Origin: Hydnum rufescens UP504
Lineage: Eukaryota; Basidiomycota; Agaricomycetes; Cantharellales; Hydnaceae
Length of the DNA: 64,000 bases
Direction of reading: 5' to 3'
Assembly: GCA_014904985.1 (NCBI GenBank)
Contig: MU128970.1
Location: 6,989-70,988, forward strand
Shown here: positions 40,733-52,171 of the stretch, piece after piece
How positions within the stretch are numbered: the stretch's first letter is position 1
Layout: each line of letters opens with the position of its first letter
The notes under the pieces: model-generated
Seen by the model: the letters and a program-made list of their open reading frames with translations, nothing else
Databases searched by the model: none
What the model was told of the DNA's origin: nothing
Made by a program: the position numbers and the translations under genes

Positions 40733-43700
40733 TCACAACTTGGAGAGATCCCGTCCCCATATCCCCCTATTTCACCGTAACCACCAGGGTATATACAAGG
40801 CGTCAGCACGTCGTGTCAAACGCTGGGAGAGAAACAAAAGAACGAGGAACGCACCGGCTAATCCAGTCGAACATGAGTAACGCACGAGTCCTCATAGACA
40901 CTTGCTCGCTCCAATAAATCGAGCGCCATGCATACATCGCCGCTAGCCCACCCATCAACGATGTACCGTAGAAGTCGAAAACAGCCTAAGTACGGCAACA
41001 GTGCCATGTCAACTTGTGAGGGAAGAGGCAAGAGTAGGAGACCGACCGCATTCCCGATATAGGCCAAGCTCCCGAGGTGGAAATACGAGAACGGCTTATC
41101 ATATGTCGCATCGTCATCGTCGTAAATCTCATTGGCAGCGAGAACTTTATGCTGTTTCGCAAGCTTCGACAGCTTCCTCCCTAGGTATTTTCCTTGCTGG
41201 GATGCTACTTGGGCAGTCTACAATTGGTTAAAGGCGCTCGGCGGAATTTAGCACTCGACTTTTCATTTAACATGAATGATGAGAGAGAGGGAACACACAG
41301 CGGGGAGAGCCGTGATCCTGCGCGCCACGTCCGTCAGGAGGTCGTTCAGTTCGTTTAGAGTGATAGTATCGTCGTGATCGCAATCGTATGCCTCGAACAG
41401 CACTCGGACTTCGGCAAGATGGGCGCTTGACATTGGAACCTGTCAGCCATTCGTGTGAGTGTTGCACAGTTTCACGTTGAAACGATGCGCTGGGCGACCT
41501 TTTTCTTAATCGCAGAAACTATCCGACCAAACAGCCTCCCTTCAAATACAATTTTCGTTGGAAGGGTGAGAAAGACGAACCCATAGTCTGCCATTCTCCG
41601 AAGTCAATCTTCCCATCCTTGTTTTGATCGGCTTCATCCACCAGGTCCAGAAGATAATCATTCACGGACGTCTCAATCTGGCACCATGAGAGACCGTGAA
41701 TAGGTCTCGTCCCCATGTACGGCTTCGGGAGACGTGGAGCTCACCGTAGACGCATCTCCGATTGCGTAGACCGTGCCTACACCAAGAATGGCGTTTGCGA
41801 CTGTCCTTGTACGTACACACAAGTAAGATCGATGACACGTACCTAGTGGTGCACCCTTGACTCGGAGATGCGCATCCACTTCAATAGCCTATCCAAAGGA
41901 GACATCAGTTCCTATGAACCAATCGAACGATCCAGAAAATTACAGGATCAGGAGCGTGCCTTTTTGTGGACCTGATTGGGCAATAAATCGCTAACTCGTT
42001 GCGTGAATGGATTCATAGCAATTCCAGTGGACCAGAGAACGAAATTTGAGGGAATATGGCGCCGAACGACCTGGTCTGTTGCAATGTCCTTGTATTCATA
42101 GATTACGTGGTCTTTCGTGACTTCCTTCACCCTTATGAAAGGGGATATGCATTAGGAATGACTGACTGGAAAAGACAATTCGCTTACCGTGCATTTGTAA
42201 CTACGTTAATTTCATCACGATTGAATTTCGCCTATACAGTTGCGCGAATCAGACAAACAGGATGTCCAGATATATTGAACCACGAAAAACGCGCCTCGGC
42301 GTATCTTGAGATATTCTCAGAATACGTGTTTAGGATGTGATCACTACGGAAATCGTTAGTAATAAATCATGATAGGAAATCACGGAGTTGGGAAATCCAA
42401 CCGTGACTGGATGATATGGATCGAGACCAATTCTCGAACAATCTTTGGGTACTATTTCACGGGTGGTGAGGGTCTAAGAGAACCCGGTGCAGCGCTGTGG
42501 TACGTACGTAGTCCAGAATATCCTCTTGGCATAGATCGAATATTTCCTGTGGGGTTTCGGGGGTGGTTTTCAGTCCAGATACGTGAATAATGAGACTTTC
42601 CACTGCACATACAGCAGCCGTTTCCACCTAGTGGGATTGATATTATAAATTCGATAGTTCTATCCCATAGAGCAGAGAGAAAGATACAACATACCCCTGT
42701 GGGGCCTCCACCGCAGACCACAAAGCTCAACAAGCGTCTGCGCTCCTCGGGACTAGTAGTGGGTGTGGAGGCGGCCTCGAAATTTTCTATGCATCGGCGG
42801 TAAGCGAATCACATCATGCCTAAGGTCGTATCAAATTATGGTCACCCATTATTCGTCGGCGAATGTCTTGAGCATCTTTGATGGTCTTGAGCTGGAAACA
42901 ATTCTCGAGGCCGGGTACACCATGAGTGGCTGAAACGGATCCAACAGCGATCACAAGTTTGTCATATCTTATCCCACTGTCATCAGCAACACGTTCCATC
43001 TGAGAGCTGGTAGACTTGCGGGATGTAGACCCTTCTTTTCTGGCCTAACACCTCGGTTTCGATTTCGAGAAGCCTGGCCCCCATCTCCAAGTCCACGGCC
43101 GAACCTTCAATGAAATGGCCTCTCACGCGAGCCACCACCTTGCGGAGGGATTCGACGAGGGAGCGTACTTGGACAGTACCGACTGCCGCTGAAGGCAATA
43201 GGGGCGTAAAGTTTGTGAAGGTGTCCGGGGACACAACGGTTACGTGGTAGTCTCCTGGATGAAGCGTTTGAAGGACGGCTACGGCCTACAGCATCGAACA
43301 CGTATTAGTGGTGGGTGTAGATAAAGAGCTAACGGGGCCTGGACGTACACCCCATCCACCTCCAACAATCACCAATTTAGGTTTTGTGGACAAGGTTCGG
43401 TTCTCTTCGTCCTGTTACATTGGGACATGTAAATGGAAACAGCACCTGCTCAGCACCAGCGCGGCGCACCTGATCATCGTCCATCAAGACCTGCGCGATA
43501 GGCAAGTTTTTTGGGCCGCCAACCTCTGGATGTAGAGCCAAAGGTGAGACTGGGACACGGTCAATGTGCTTGGATGTATAGGTAAAAGCATCGTGTATAA
43601 AGACGACAGCAGTGACAGTGAACAGTCCGAGACCAACAGAAGCAATGAAATAACCGGTGTAGCGCATAGAGGCGAAGAAGTACCGTTTTGGCGATGGAGG

Positions 43701-43880
43701 CTGAGGGGTAGGTGGCCCCTCTGTCTCCAGACGCCTCACGGAGGTGGAGAACAGACGAAGACGAAGTGGTGCAGACGGAGATAAACATGGCAGACGGGGG
43801 CTGATGCAGTGCCTACGGGCACCGACAACCTGCGCCTTGAGCACCGTCCTGGCCGTGGCCAAGACTGTTCTCGTCCACAT
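40733..43880 (-). CDS. NDE1: External mitochondrial type II NADH dehydrogenase with EF-hands
   Basis: Rotenone-insensitive NDH-2 that oxidises cytosolic NADH and feeds ubiquinone. It starts MWTRTVLATARTV at 43880, with an Arg/Ser-rich presequence and one transmembrane segment (YTGYFIASVGLGLF). The first Rossmann motif VIVGGGWGAVA is split by an intron. SPDTFTNFTPLLPSAAVG follows, then the second nucleotide motif VVCGGGPTGVE. Two EF-hand loops are visible, DEADQNKDGKIDFGEW and YDCDHDDTITLNEL, so Ca2+ control is likely. The family ending is GSLAYIGNA and then IWGRDLSKL. There are over a dozen introns. Three have GC donors: 42968-43019 (GCAAGT), 42232-42294 and 41889-41959. No frame break was found. 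The start is 542 bp from divergent ERG4. Confidence 0.92.
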
Positions 43881-44422
43881 GAGTTGATCGACGTCACAAT
43901 CTGCCTCCGTCGTTAGCACCCACACGTGATGGACTTCATTCCAATTCCAGGAGTGCCAAATTCGCCCCGCCACGCCCCCAATTCTCGACCGTTTGTCTTC
44001 TAAACATGCCTGTTGGGCTCTGGGGTTGAGTTCTGCCTGATGGTGATATACACAATTCCCTGCGACACGTTTTGCACATCCAGGTGCTTTTGTCTTTCCT
44101 TCTGTCCTCTCAGTTTATGGGATACAGTTCTAGTTTTTGGCTATCGACATGGTGACCTTGTATGCCAATTCAGGAACCTACTTAACAGCAGATTTGTTGA
44201 GGATTTACTCAAATTAAAGTATAGGATGTACTTAAGTTGATGCAAAACAGTGAAAGGCAGCTACAATCGAACAAACACGACCATGTCGGGTGTTCGTCCA
44301 CGATCTACCGAACGAGTGTCATTACTGGGCCATGGCATGACGCTGGCGCCCATCTGGCACAGCCATTCATTTCGGATGCAATTATAAATGCAGAATGCAT
44401 CTCGTACGACTCGCTACCCACA
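43881..44422. promoter_or_regulatory. Shared upstream region of NDE1 and ERG4
   Basis: A 542-bp interval between divergently oriented starts. It is the only room for both promoters. I see no motif I can name with confidence. Confidence 0.5.
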
Positions 44423-46710
44423 ATGGCGGGAAAAGAAACGAACGGAGGCCCAGCGTTCTCTCCCTCGCTGGATGAAAAGACATCCCTCGAAAATCGGGCC
44501 AGCAATGGGACCGTTGCCGTTCCCACGATAACTGTGAGCGCGCTGGCAAAGAAGTCGACAAAAAATTGGACAAACATCAGACGTGGGTTTTATCTGGTGC
44601 ATCGTCTCTAATTCTGGAAACTGACAAGCACCTCCATTCTGTATCAGTTATGAGTTTGGTGGCCCTGTCGGTGTCGTGGCCATGATGACACTCTTCCCTT
44701 TGCTCATGTATTATCTCTGGATTTGCCTGGAATTCTACGACGGTCGAATCGTGTACCCAACATCAGTAGATGATGTTAAATCTTTTCTTCTCCGTATGAT
44801 TGGACATGTCCGCCAGGTAAGAGACGTGAGAGCTTCGCATTTGGGACACACTGATTTTGACACGCGTGAACCCGAAATCCTCCGTAGCACGCGACGCCGA
44901 CGTGGTACACTTTCAACCTTTTTTCTGGCTTTGTTGCGTATCAGCTTGGGATCGCACTCATTCTTCCTGGATACATCCAAGAAGGCCTACCGGTCCCATC
45001 GCTCAATTATAAAACCCTAAAGTATAATTGCAATGCGCTCGCATGTTGGTACTTTACTATCGCTACCGTTGTCGTCTTGCATACCACACACCTGTTCCGC
45101 ATTACGGAGATCATCGATAATTTCGCCCGCATCATGTCCGTTGCGATGATCTATGGCTGGGGCGTGTCGATTGCGACATATGTCTGGGCAGTCTCGACTG
45201 GCAATGCCATGCGCATGTCGGGCAACCTGCCCTACGATTTCTTCATGGGCGCGGCCCTCAATCCCAGGCTTGGAAGTGTGGATCTGAAGATGTGGGCAGA
45301 GGTACGGATCCCGTGGATGCTGTTGTTCTGGATATCCGTATCGGGCGGTGTCAAACAGTACGAAACATACGGTTACATCACGCCGGTTCGTATTTGCGTC
45401 ACTCACTCCAAGTTTTTGGAATTGACATGGGGCGATAGAATATGGCTTTTATGATGCTGGCTACAGGACTCTACATTAATGCCTGGTAAGACTACCCCTA
45501 GGTTCGCTAGCCCCTGAATCTCTCGCTCATTGGGGCTCGGATTGTAGCTGCAAAGGTGAAGAGTGTATTCCTCAAACATGGGACATGTTCCATGAGAAGT
45601 ACGTGGTTGCCAATCACCTTTGGCTCTTTCTAACAACCTTTTCATAGGTGGGGCTTCATGGTCATCTTCTGGAATTTCGCCGTCAGTTATTCTCTTCTCT
45701 ATGCGGTAATCGTGAAATTGAAACTATCACATTTACGTCGCTGTCATAATCAGGGTGTTCCATTTGTACGTGTCTGATCTCCGTATCGCAAATGAGATTT
45801 GTTCTTGATCACATTGGGGTGGTGTAGACTTATTGCTATTCAATCATCTATATGGCGACTCATGATCCTTCCAAGTATCGTTTCTCGACCCCTACATATG
45901 TCGCGCTCTATACAACCCTATTAACTGCTTACTATATGTAAGTATCGGCTCTATTTACATCATTCTCTTTCGTTTTATTGACCGATTCTGTCATATCATT
46001 CATTGTTCCTCCAGTTTCGACACAAGTATGGCACAGAAGAGTCGATTCCGCATGCAGATGCAAGGGTCATATCAATACCGCTGGACATTCCCTCAATTGC
46101 CGTGGGGGACATTAAAGAATCCTAAATATATTCAAACTGCGCATGTAAGCATCTTTGTTCTCGCCGCTACAGTATTTCAAGTGGAGGCCTGACGAATGAG
46201 TTTGATTCGTTATAGGGGTGCGTGGATTTCAAGTCTTGAGAGCACTGAGAATGTTTTATCCTAACCCTTGCTTCATCGTGACATTTCGCAGCAATCGCCT
46301 CTTGATTTCCGGCTGGTGGGCGTACTTGCGAAAGCCTGTACGTTGCAATTAGTTCATATTTCGTCGCCTCCTGTTATTCCCGTCCTGACATCCTTCTTTG
46401 TCCATGATAGAACTACACCGCAGACTGGACAATGTCGTTGACATGGGGCTTGGTCATCGGTGCTGCATCACCTATCCCGTACTTTTATTCCGTGTTCTTC
46501 ATCTGCGTCCTGATTCATCGATGCGGACGAGACTTTGAACGGTGAGACGCTTCTCCAGATCAATAGTTGTATCCCAGGAAATTTATCCCCTTTGCTGACG
46601 CGCATTGTTTTTTCCCTCTCCGTATATCTAGATGTGCGGCGAAATATGGTGACGACTGGGTTGAATACTGTGGGATCGTGAAGTGGAGGTTCATTCCATA
46701 CGTCTATTGA
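44423..46710 (+). CDS. ERG4: Delta(24(24(1)))-sterol reductase, last step of ergosterol synthesis
   Basis: Reduces the C24(28) double bond to give ergosterol; a multi-spanning ER protein. It starts [10 protein letters not shown] at 44423. The family marks are [75 protein letters not shown] and the end [19 protein letters not shown]. Resolved exons include 44648-44816, 44888-45385, 45439-45485, 45548-45598 and one from 45648, then several more to 46710. Keeping TAHGNRLL in frame needs a 2-nt exon, GG at 46216-46217, between two GT-AG introns. The first exon join (about 44584-44648) is ambiguous: the first exon's likely donors do not give the right phase for YEFGGP, so a base error or an unseen exon is possible. 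Confidence 0.92.
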
Positions 46711-47163
46711 TACTGTCTGCCCATCATCATCGTCGCGATTGTTTTGCTCAAGGCCACCCGCTCCGCCGTTGGGTTTAGTACTTCAGAACTGCATATTTTA
46801 CTACATACAATATACTACACCCAATCGATAAAATCATCCACTTTGGATTAAATATTATAGGCAATCAATCATGCTCTCCCTCAGTACGACCAACGCCAAT
46901 GAATGATTTCATGCAGAAAAGGCCGCAAAAGTTACCAATAAAACGAATTTCGAGGGCATCTCTAGGCTAGAGTTTCATGTACTACTTCGACCTCAGGAAC
47001 TGAAAAGTATTTGGGAAGAGTGACACCGGACGGCTGATGGTGATAATGAGGGGGAAAAAATAGTCCAGCACCAATGATCCTCACGTTAGCACGGGGTGTG
47101 GAGAGCCGACAAAGTCACATCATGGTATTGTATGAAGCGGAAGCACTGTCCCTACTGATCACG
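46711..47163. other. Convergent intergenic region of ERG4 and NUR1
   Basis: A 453-bp interval between two converging 3' ends. It is AT-rich at 46790-46900. It should contain both polyadenylation regions; no gene is visible. Confidence 0.5.
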
Positions 47164-48812
47164 TCAATATCGTCTCCAATCATCCACCATCACTGCCTCG
47201 TGCGTCATAACGGATTTGTCCTTCTTGATGGGATGCAAGCGAGGCGTGACGAACTGGTTGAAAAAGTTGAATTTAAGATCGCGTGTCACAATGTAATCAG
47301 CAAGTGCACGAGCATCGGGGGGATGGGAATAGCAAGGATCACCCTACCTTGGCGTCGTATTCGTGGAGGACCTCAGCGGAAAGGATCGCCTTGTCCTTGA
47401 TAAGAGCGGTATAAGCGAAGACGAGAGTATACATCTAGGGTGTTGTAGAGTATGTTAGCATAGTAGGCAGTGAAGCCAGGGTAGCCATACCTGCAGTGAG
47501 ATGAGCCCCATAGAGAAGAACGAATAGAACCAATTCTCAGCGGAGAAAATCTTCCACGCTAGGAAATGCGCCGGCGAGTAGATACTAATGGATTCAAATG
47601 AGAGATTGTAAATTTCATTCAAGGGAAGACAGAAAGGAGACATGCATAAACAGAGCCGTCTCAAGATCGCCAGGGTTCCAAAGGTCGAGCTGCTGCACTT
47701 TATTCGATCCCGGTTGCAGGTCAATGGGGATGAGATCCTCGGGCCTCGGCGATGTTCCAAATACCAGGCGCCTGAAGTGACCATGATACCATCAGATTAG
47801 TGCCACTTGGAAGTAGATATGACACGAACCATGCTGTGCGGAATGATTGCGCAACTAATTTGAGAGCCCGCTGGGATATTGTTGGTGGGGGTGGTGGATC
47901 CAATATATCTTTGGAGATCAGAGAAGCATGCGTGCTGTTGACGAGTTCCTAACCATCCAATCATTGCGTATGCGCACAGTTAGCGAAGGTCACAGGTACA
48001 ACCAAAGCAAATGATATGCACGTTTCTGTAATGTAGATGATACGAGCGAATGCGCGTGAATAGGTATAATGCATTGACGATTGAGAATGCTAGCAAAAAT
48101 GCGATGACAACTGAAGTCTGTCACCCACACCCACAAAGGGAGTAATCAGATTCTATCATGGGTGCATGATTGGTCAAAGCATGTTTACTTACCCATATAG
48201 AACCTGGGGCAACCTCATCATCCGCAAGATGCCAGTCGACTTCACTCTTCCAGATATCATCTGGATGATTGTCATTTCCCAAGGCGTGTGATCGGCCATA
48301 CCATTTGACCATCATATGCGTCACATGGAGCACACCACCGATCGCACGACCTGACGTCGTCGGATGTGGCAGTGGTACATTGTATGGGAAGAGGGATATT
48401 TCGAAAACAATATTGTGGTAAAATGACGTCGCCCTTCATGCCGCAGGGATTGAAACGGGTTGCTAAGCTCAAGGCCAATTCACGCGAAAGTATCGAGCGA
48501 GAGACTCACTTACCACTCATACCACGACGCTTTCCGCACTATCCTCTTCTTCTTAGCGGGAGACGCGATCCCATCGACGCCCCCTCCAACTCCAACAGTC
48601 GACGGCCGTGGTCTCCTAGCAGGGCCTCCAGCGCGGGTCGGGGTACCATATGGTGGGGTCAAATTATTCCGCGCCGCATCCCAGTCGAAGGGTACATTGG
48701 CGGAGATAGACTGTCGAGTGGAAGCTGGTGTTCGATTTAGCCTTCCCGTCGTTGGAGTCGCCATTGTCGCGGGAGAGCCATTAGGGAACGACAGACGCTC
48801 TGAACGACGCAT
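47164..48812 (-). CDS. NUR1: Nuclear rim protein Nur1/Mug154 family
   Basis: An inner-nuclear-membrane protein that, in yeasts, helps tether rDNA and heterochromatin at the periphery. It starts MRRSERLSFPNGSP at 48812, with a Thr/Pro-rich and KKKR-containing N-terminal tail. An exon beginning ATSFYHNIVFEISLFPYNV follows, then a transmembrane exon (TSVVIAFLLAFSIVNALYLF). The family core is RLVFGTSPRPEDLIPIDL, LDLWNPGDLETALF, SPAHFLAWK, then DKAILSAEVLHEYDAKF and VMTHEAVMVDDW at the end. About eight exons join in frame. One intron (47585-47645) needs a GC donor (AT|GCATGT). The family assignment rests on the C-terminal DUF2418-type block and on the membrane topology. Confidence 0.75.
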
Positions 48813-49948
48813 GGTATTAACCTAACGCGACTCTGGAAATATCCGAAAGTCTCACATGGAGCTGACATAATAGGGAGATTCCACGCGTGACAGGCTGTGA
48901 CACCTGGGCTATTGTTCTAAGTTGTTGTATGTTTGTGTCGGGTGTTAGCTTTGCTCCCTCCTACGATCAAGATGACCAGCACTCGAAGCCATGGGGGCTG
49001 GGATTTAATACGGATGTGCGTCCGCTGTGCGAGGAGTCTCCGTGTTTATTACAGTACATTGCCAACTACTACACTGCACCAAGATCACAGGGCCACCAGA
49101 ACAATGGAGTATGTTAGAATAAAGCCTCTGAAATCCCTCTGAAATCAAGGTCACTAGAAAGTCCAATCATGGAGATAGCATTGGAGAAGACAATCAGTCG
49201 AACTCGCACTTCTGCGACAGTTCCCCTCAAAGCTTTCATTCTCCACCCAGACATTGAAATGGAGTTTCCACGAGCGGCAGTCACTGTAAATTTAATTCCG
49301 TTACTTCTCCCCATATACAGAGGCTGCAAGGTCTTGGGCACGTACTTTTGGTTGTAGCTCTGAGACATCAAGCGCTAATCGTTCGTGCCCTCACGTACGG
49401 ATGTCGGACATACTCCTAGTCAGTTTCTATCACACCTCGCACCAGATTTGGTATGTACGTCGAGTTGATTTTGCTTTGTTCCTCTGAAGTTTCCTTCACA
49501 CTTGGTCGAATATTTGATTCTTCTTCGTATAGCTAGGATACAACGTCACGATTGAAAGAGAAAGGCCAAAATGACGTCCCCCAGGGGTCGAAAATAGAAG
49601 AGAATGTGTGCAAAGTCCTCAATGAATAGAAAGGGAGTGGAATGAGCCAAGATGAAGGCCAAGACATGACCAGTCTTAGATAGAAAATAAGGAGAGGAAA
49701 GGAATTGTAAATACCCAGGGAAAGACCGCTAAAGAAGCCGGAAAGGCGACAGGAATACAACAGAACAACGTGGAAGGGTGGCCGATGCAAGGAAAGGGTC
49801 GACATGTCAATTACGGTGTGCAACCCGAGGAGGATCACAATCCGAGTGCTTGTAGTGTGAGTTTCAGGTCTGCCCCAACAAAGAGATCGACGTTTGTGAC
49901 CCTACAACGATCGTCAAGCGGAGTATCTGGACGTAAAGATGGGTGTCC
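48813..49948. other. Intergenic region upstream of NUR1 and downstream of the secreted protein
   Basis: Short frames only. The minus-strand frame at 49533-49838 is hydrophobic and could hold a distal exon of the secreted-protein gene, but I could not join it. Confidence 0.4.
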
Positions 49949-50887
49949 TTACGACGCGCCGCATAACCCAGCCAACCCATACACATGAAGATCCAGCATG
50001 ACCAAGAGCTTCGACAGGACGACGTCGATCTTGCTTGTGACATCGAGGTCGAGAGTTCCGCACGTGGAGAGAGAGGCGGCGATACGCTGTTCAAAGAAGC
50101 ACATCAGAGAGGAATACACAGAAAGCCCCAGAAGACAACGCGCCGAGAGAAGGGAGGCTACGAGGTTAACGAGATCATTGCACTGGTTTCCATGCTCTTT
50201 CGATGTGTCGATGTCAACTTTGGTGAGGAGCTGAAGTGCCACATCAACGACCGCTACGAGATCAAGCAAGTCTTTTTGACTATCTTTCTCGTCGCCTATG
50301 AGACGGGAAGGGTGACACTGACAATGAATTTATTTGAGCCAAAAGGTGAGACTCCAATAGTCTTACCAAGGAGGGCAAGGGTGGCATTAATTTTGATATT
50401 TAAATCCTTCAGAAAAATCACGATGTCATCCTCATTGCAACCTGGGTGTGGGGAATAGTCTAAATCAGCAAGTATCCCCCCCAAAACGAAGATTCACGCG
50501 ACGCAGACCTGGTGTGCGGCAGGAGGGTGTATCTGTATTGGAATCGAGGACCACACGGACAACAGCGTCAAGATCAAGAATTTGGTCTAGGTTCACGGTC
50601 GCGTCTACATCAGTGCCAACATCTACATCGCCCAGGAGTCCACCAAGGAGGTCATCAGACCCGCAAGCTATATAATAAAGACGCGTCAGAATGCGTAGGA
50701 GCGAGAACGGAGAGTAAAACCGCGTGTCACTGTTGCATCTTCGGGTCAGCTGTGTGGGGACGGTGGTTGTGACGTCGTGTACGTTCGCATTGGCCGGGGC
50801 GTTGATGGGGATGTCGGAAAGAGGAGATGACGCGACTAACACGATGGCAGAGAGAAAAGCGACAATAGGGGAGAGTGTGAAGCGCAT
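49949..50887 (-). CDS. Secreted hydrophobic helical protein, function unknown
   Basis: Starts MRFTLSPIVAFLSAIVL at 50887, a clear signal peptide with cleavage likely after VASS or nearby. An intron of about 63 bp probably follows RRCN. The mature part has LGGLLGDVDVGTDVDATVN, then DQILDLDAVVRVVLD. After further short introns come CNEDDIVIFLKDLNIKIN and LLDLVAVVDVALQLLTKVDI. These are amphipathic helices with repeated D-L-V patterns and a few cysteines. The style resembles a family of secreted or surface helical proteins common in Rhizoctonia-type fungi, but that is an impression only. The 3' end is uncertain. Confidence 0.5.
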
Positions 50888-51592
50888 TGTGGCGAGAAGA
50901 GGGGTGTGTGTGAGTTGAAGTTGGTTGGTTGGGGAAGGGGGAGGACGACCGCGGCAGAAAGAGTGGTAGGAGACTCGAAGGAGGGGCTCTAGGGAAAAGA
51001 GAATCCACGGAAATCGAGGTTCTTATACAGTGAGACCGGAACCAAGAGGGGGTGACTGAATGGCTCCACCTCAAAATTGGAAGTAGCCCATACCACTAGT
51101 CCGCTCCCTCTACCTGTATTTGCGCTTAATTCTGAAGAGAAATCAGGAAATGAAGGGTATTAGATGGCACAGAATTTTCCCCCTAATTCCCTCGAGGGAA
51201 GCAATGAGGCAGGTGCCAGTAGTTCATGGCGTGAAGCACCGCAGGCCACGGCGCGAAGAATGCAAAAGGGAGACTGCTTCAGCAGACCAATTTCTAAGGG
51301 ATGCAAGGCAAGCGAAATGGGAGACTATCCTCATGGTAGGTGTGTCATTCTCGCCAGCCGCACCGCCCAGAAAGTCTACCACCAAGACCAACAGACGACA
51401 AAAATCATGAATCGAAATCGTAATCGAAATCACGTGGGCGGAAACACCCGGGTCACTTCTATTTTCATGAGTCATGACGTTAGTGAGGGAGTCACTGCCT
51501 CGTTTCCAGAATTTTCAAAACGGTGTCGACGCTCTTTGCCAACGATCTTAATCTATCCGAGTATAATAGTCCAGAGGCATCTCTGTCTGTAT
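50888..51592. promoter_or_regulatory. Upstream region of the secreted-protein gene
   Basis: The first about 120 bp on the minus strand side are pyrimidine-rich, as fungal 5' leaders often are, with a TATA-like TATAAG word near 51025. The rest, up to the tRNA, contains no convincing gene. Confidence 0.45.
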
Positions 51593-51674
51593 ACAGCTGT
51601 AGTATAGTGGTTTAGTATAGCTCGTTCCCAGAGGGTTATACGAGTTGACGCGAGTTCGAATCTCGCCAGCTGTA
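51593..51674 (+). tRNA. tRNA-Gly (anticodon CCC) with a 9-nt intron
   Basis: A full cloverleaf folds by eye. The acceptor stem ACAGCTG pairs with CAGCTGT (7 bp, perfect), the D arm is GTAT/GTAT with two wobble pairs and a GG-containing loop, and the anticodon stem is GCTCG/CGAGT. The T arm is GCGAG-TTCGAAT-CTCGC, perfect. The anticodon loop region TTCCCA places CCC at 51627-51629. The 9 nt at 51631-51639, just after position 37, are the canonical place for a nuclear tRNA intron. The discriminator is A. The A1-T72 first pair is unusual for a glycine tRNA, so an alternative isotype cannot be excluded without a covariance search. Confidence 0.85.
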
Positions 51675-52171
51675 CCATCTTTTCTATCCCTTTTTTCGGT
51701 TTTATTGTGAGTCTTTTCCTACCCCTTCCTGCGTGCCGTGGTACGGCACAAGACGGGCCCTCGTCAAGCCGGCCTGGACGAGGCTTTGACAACCCCCAGG
51801 GACAGACACACAAGCAATTCGTCTAACCTTGAATAAGCATGTACATGAACTTGGGGGGTATGACAGGACCTATATATATGTGCAATATGGAGGAACAGAC
51901 GAGACGATACTGCAAAGGGAATCGAGTGTGGAATGTGGGGAATGTGGAAAGTAAATGCATAGACACAAATCCAGTGAAACAAACAGGAAACAGGAAAGAC
52001 AAAGCGAAGGACAGACAGACAGACGTGAAACACCCCAACCGCAACTGCGTACATTGCGCATTGACACACCGGAGAAGAAAAAAACAACAGAACAAACCAA
52101 GACTTGCATACCCATGAGGACATACCATCTATCCGTCATATGGTATAAACACTCAGAAGGTGCCTGCACCG
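51675..52171. other. Region between tRNA and glycogenin 3' end
   Basis: A T-rich stretch right after the tRNA (about 51680-51712) can act as the RNA polymerase III terminator. The remaining about 450 bp is the downstream flank of glycogenin, with no reading frame of note. Confidence 0.5.

Noticed and set aside
42988..43019. A 31-nt GT-AG intron in NDE1 after QKRR
   Set aside because: A 52-nt GC-AG intron (GCAAGT donor) gives VYIP-YDKLVIA, which matches the family far better.
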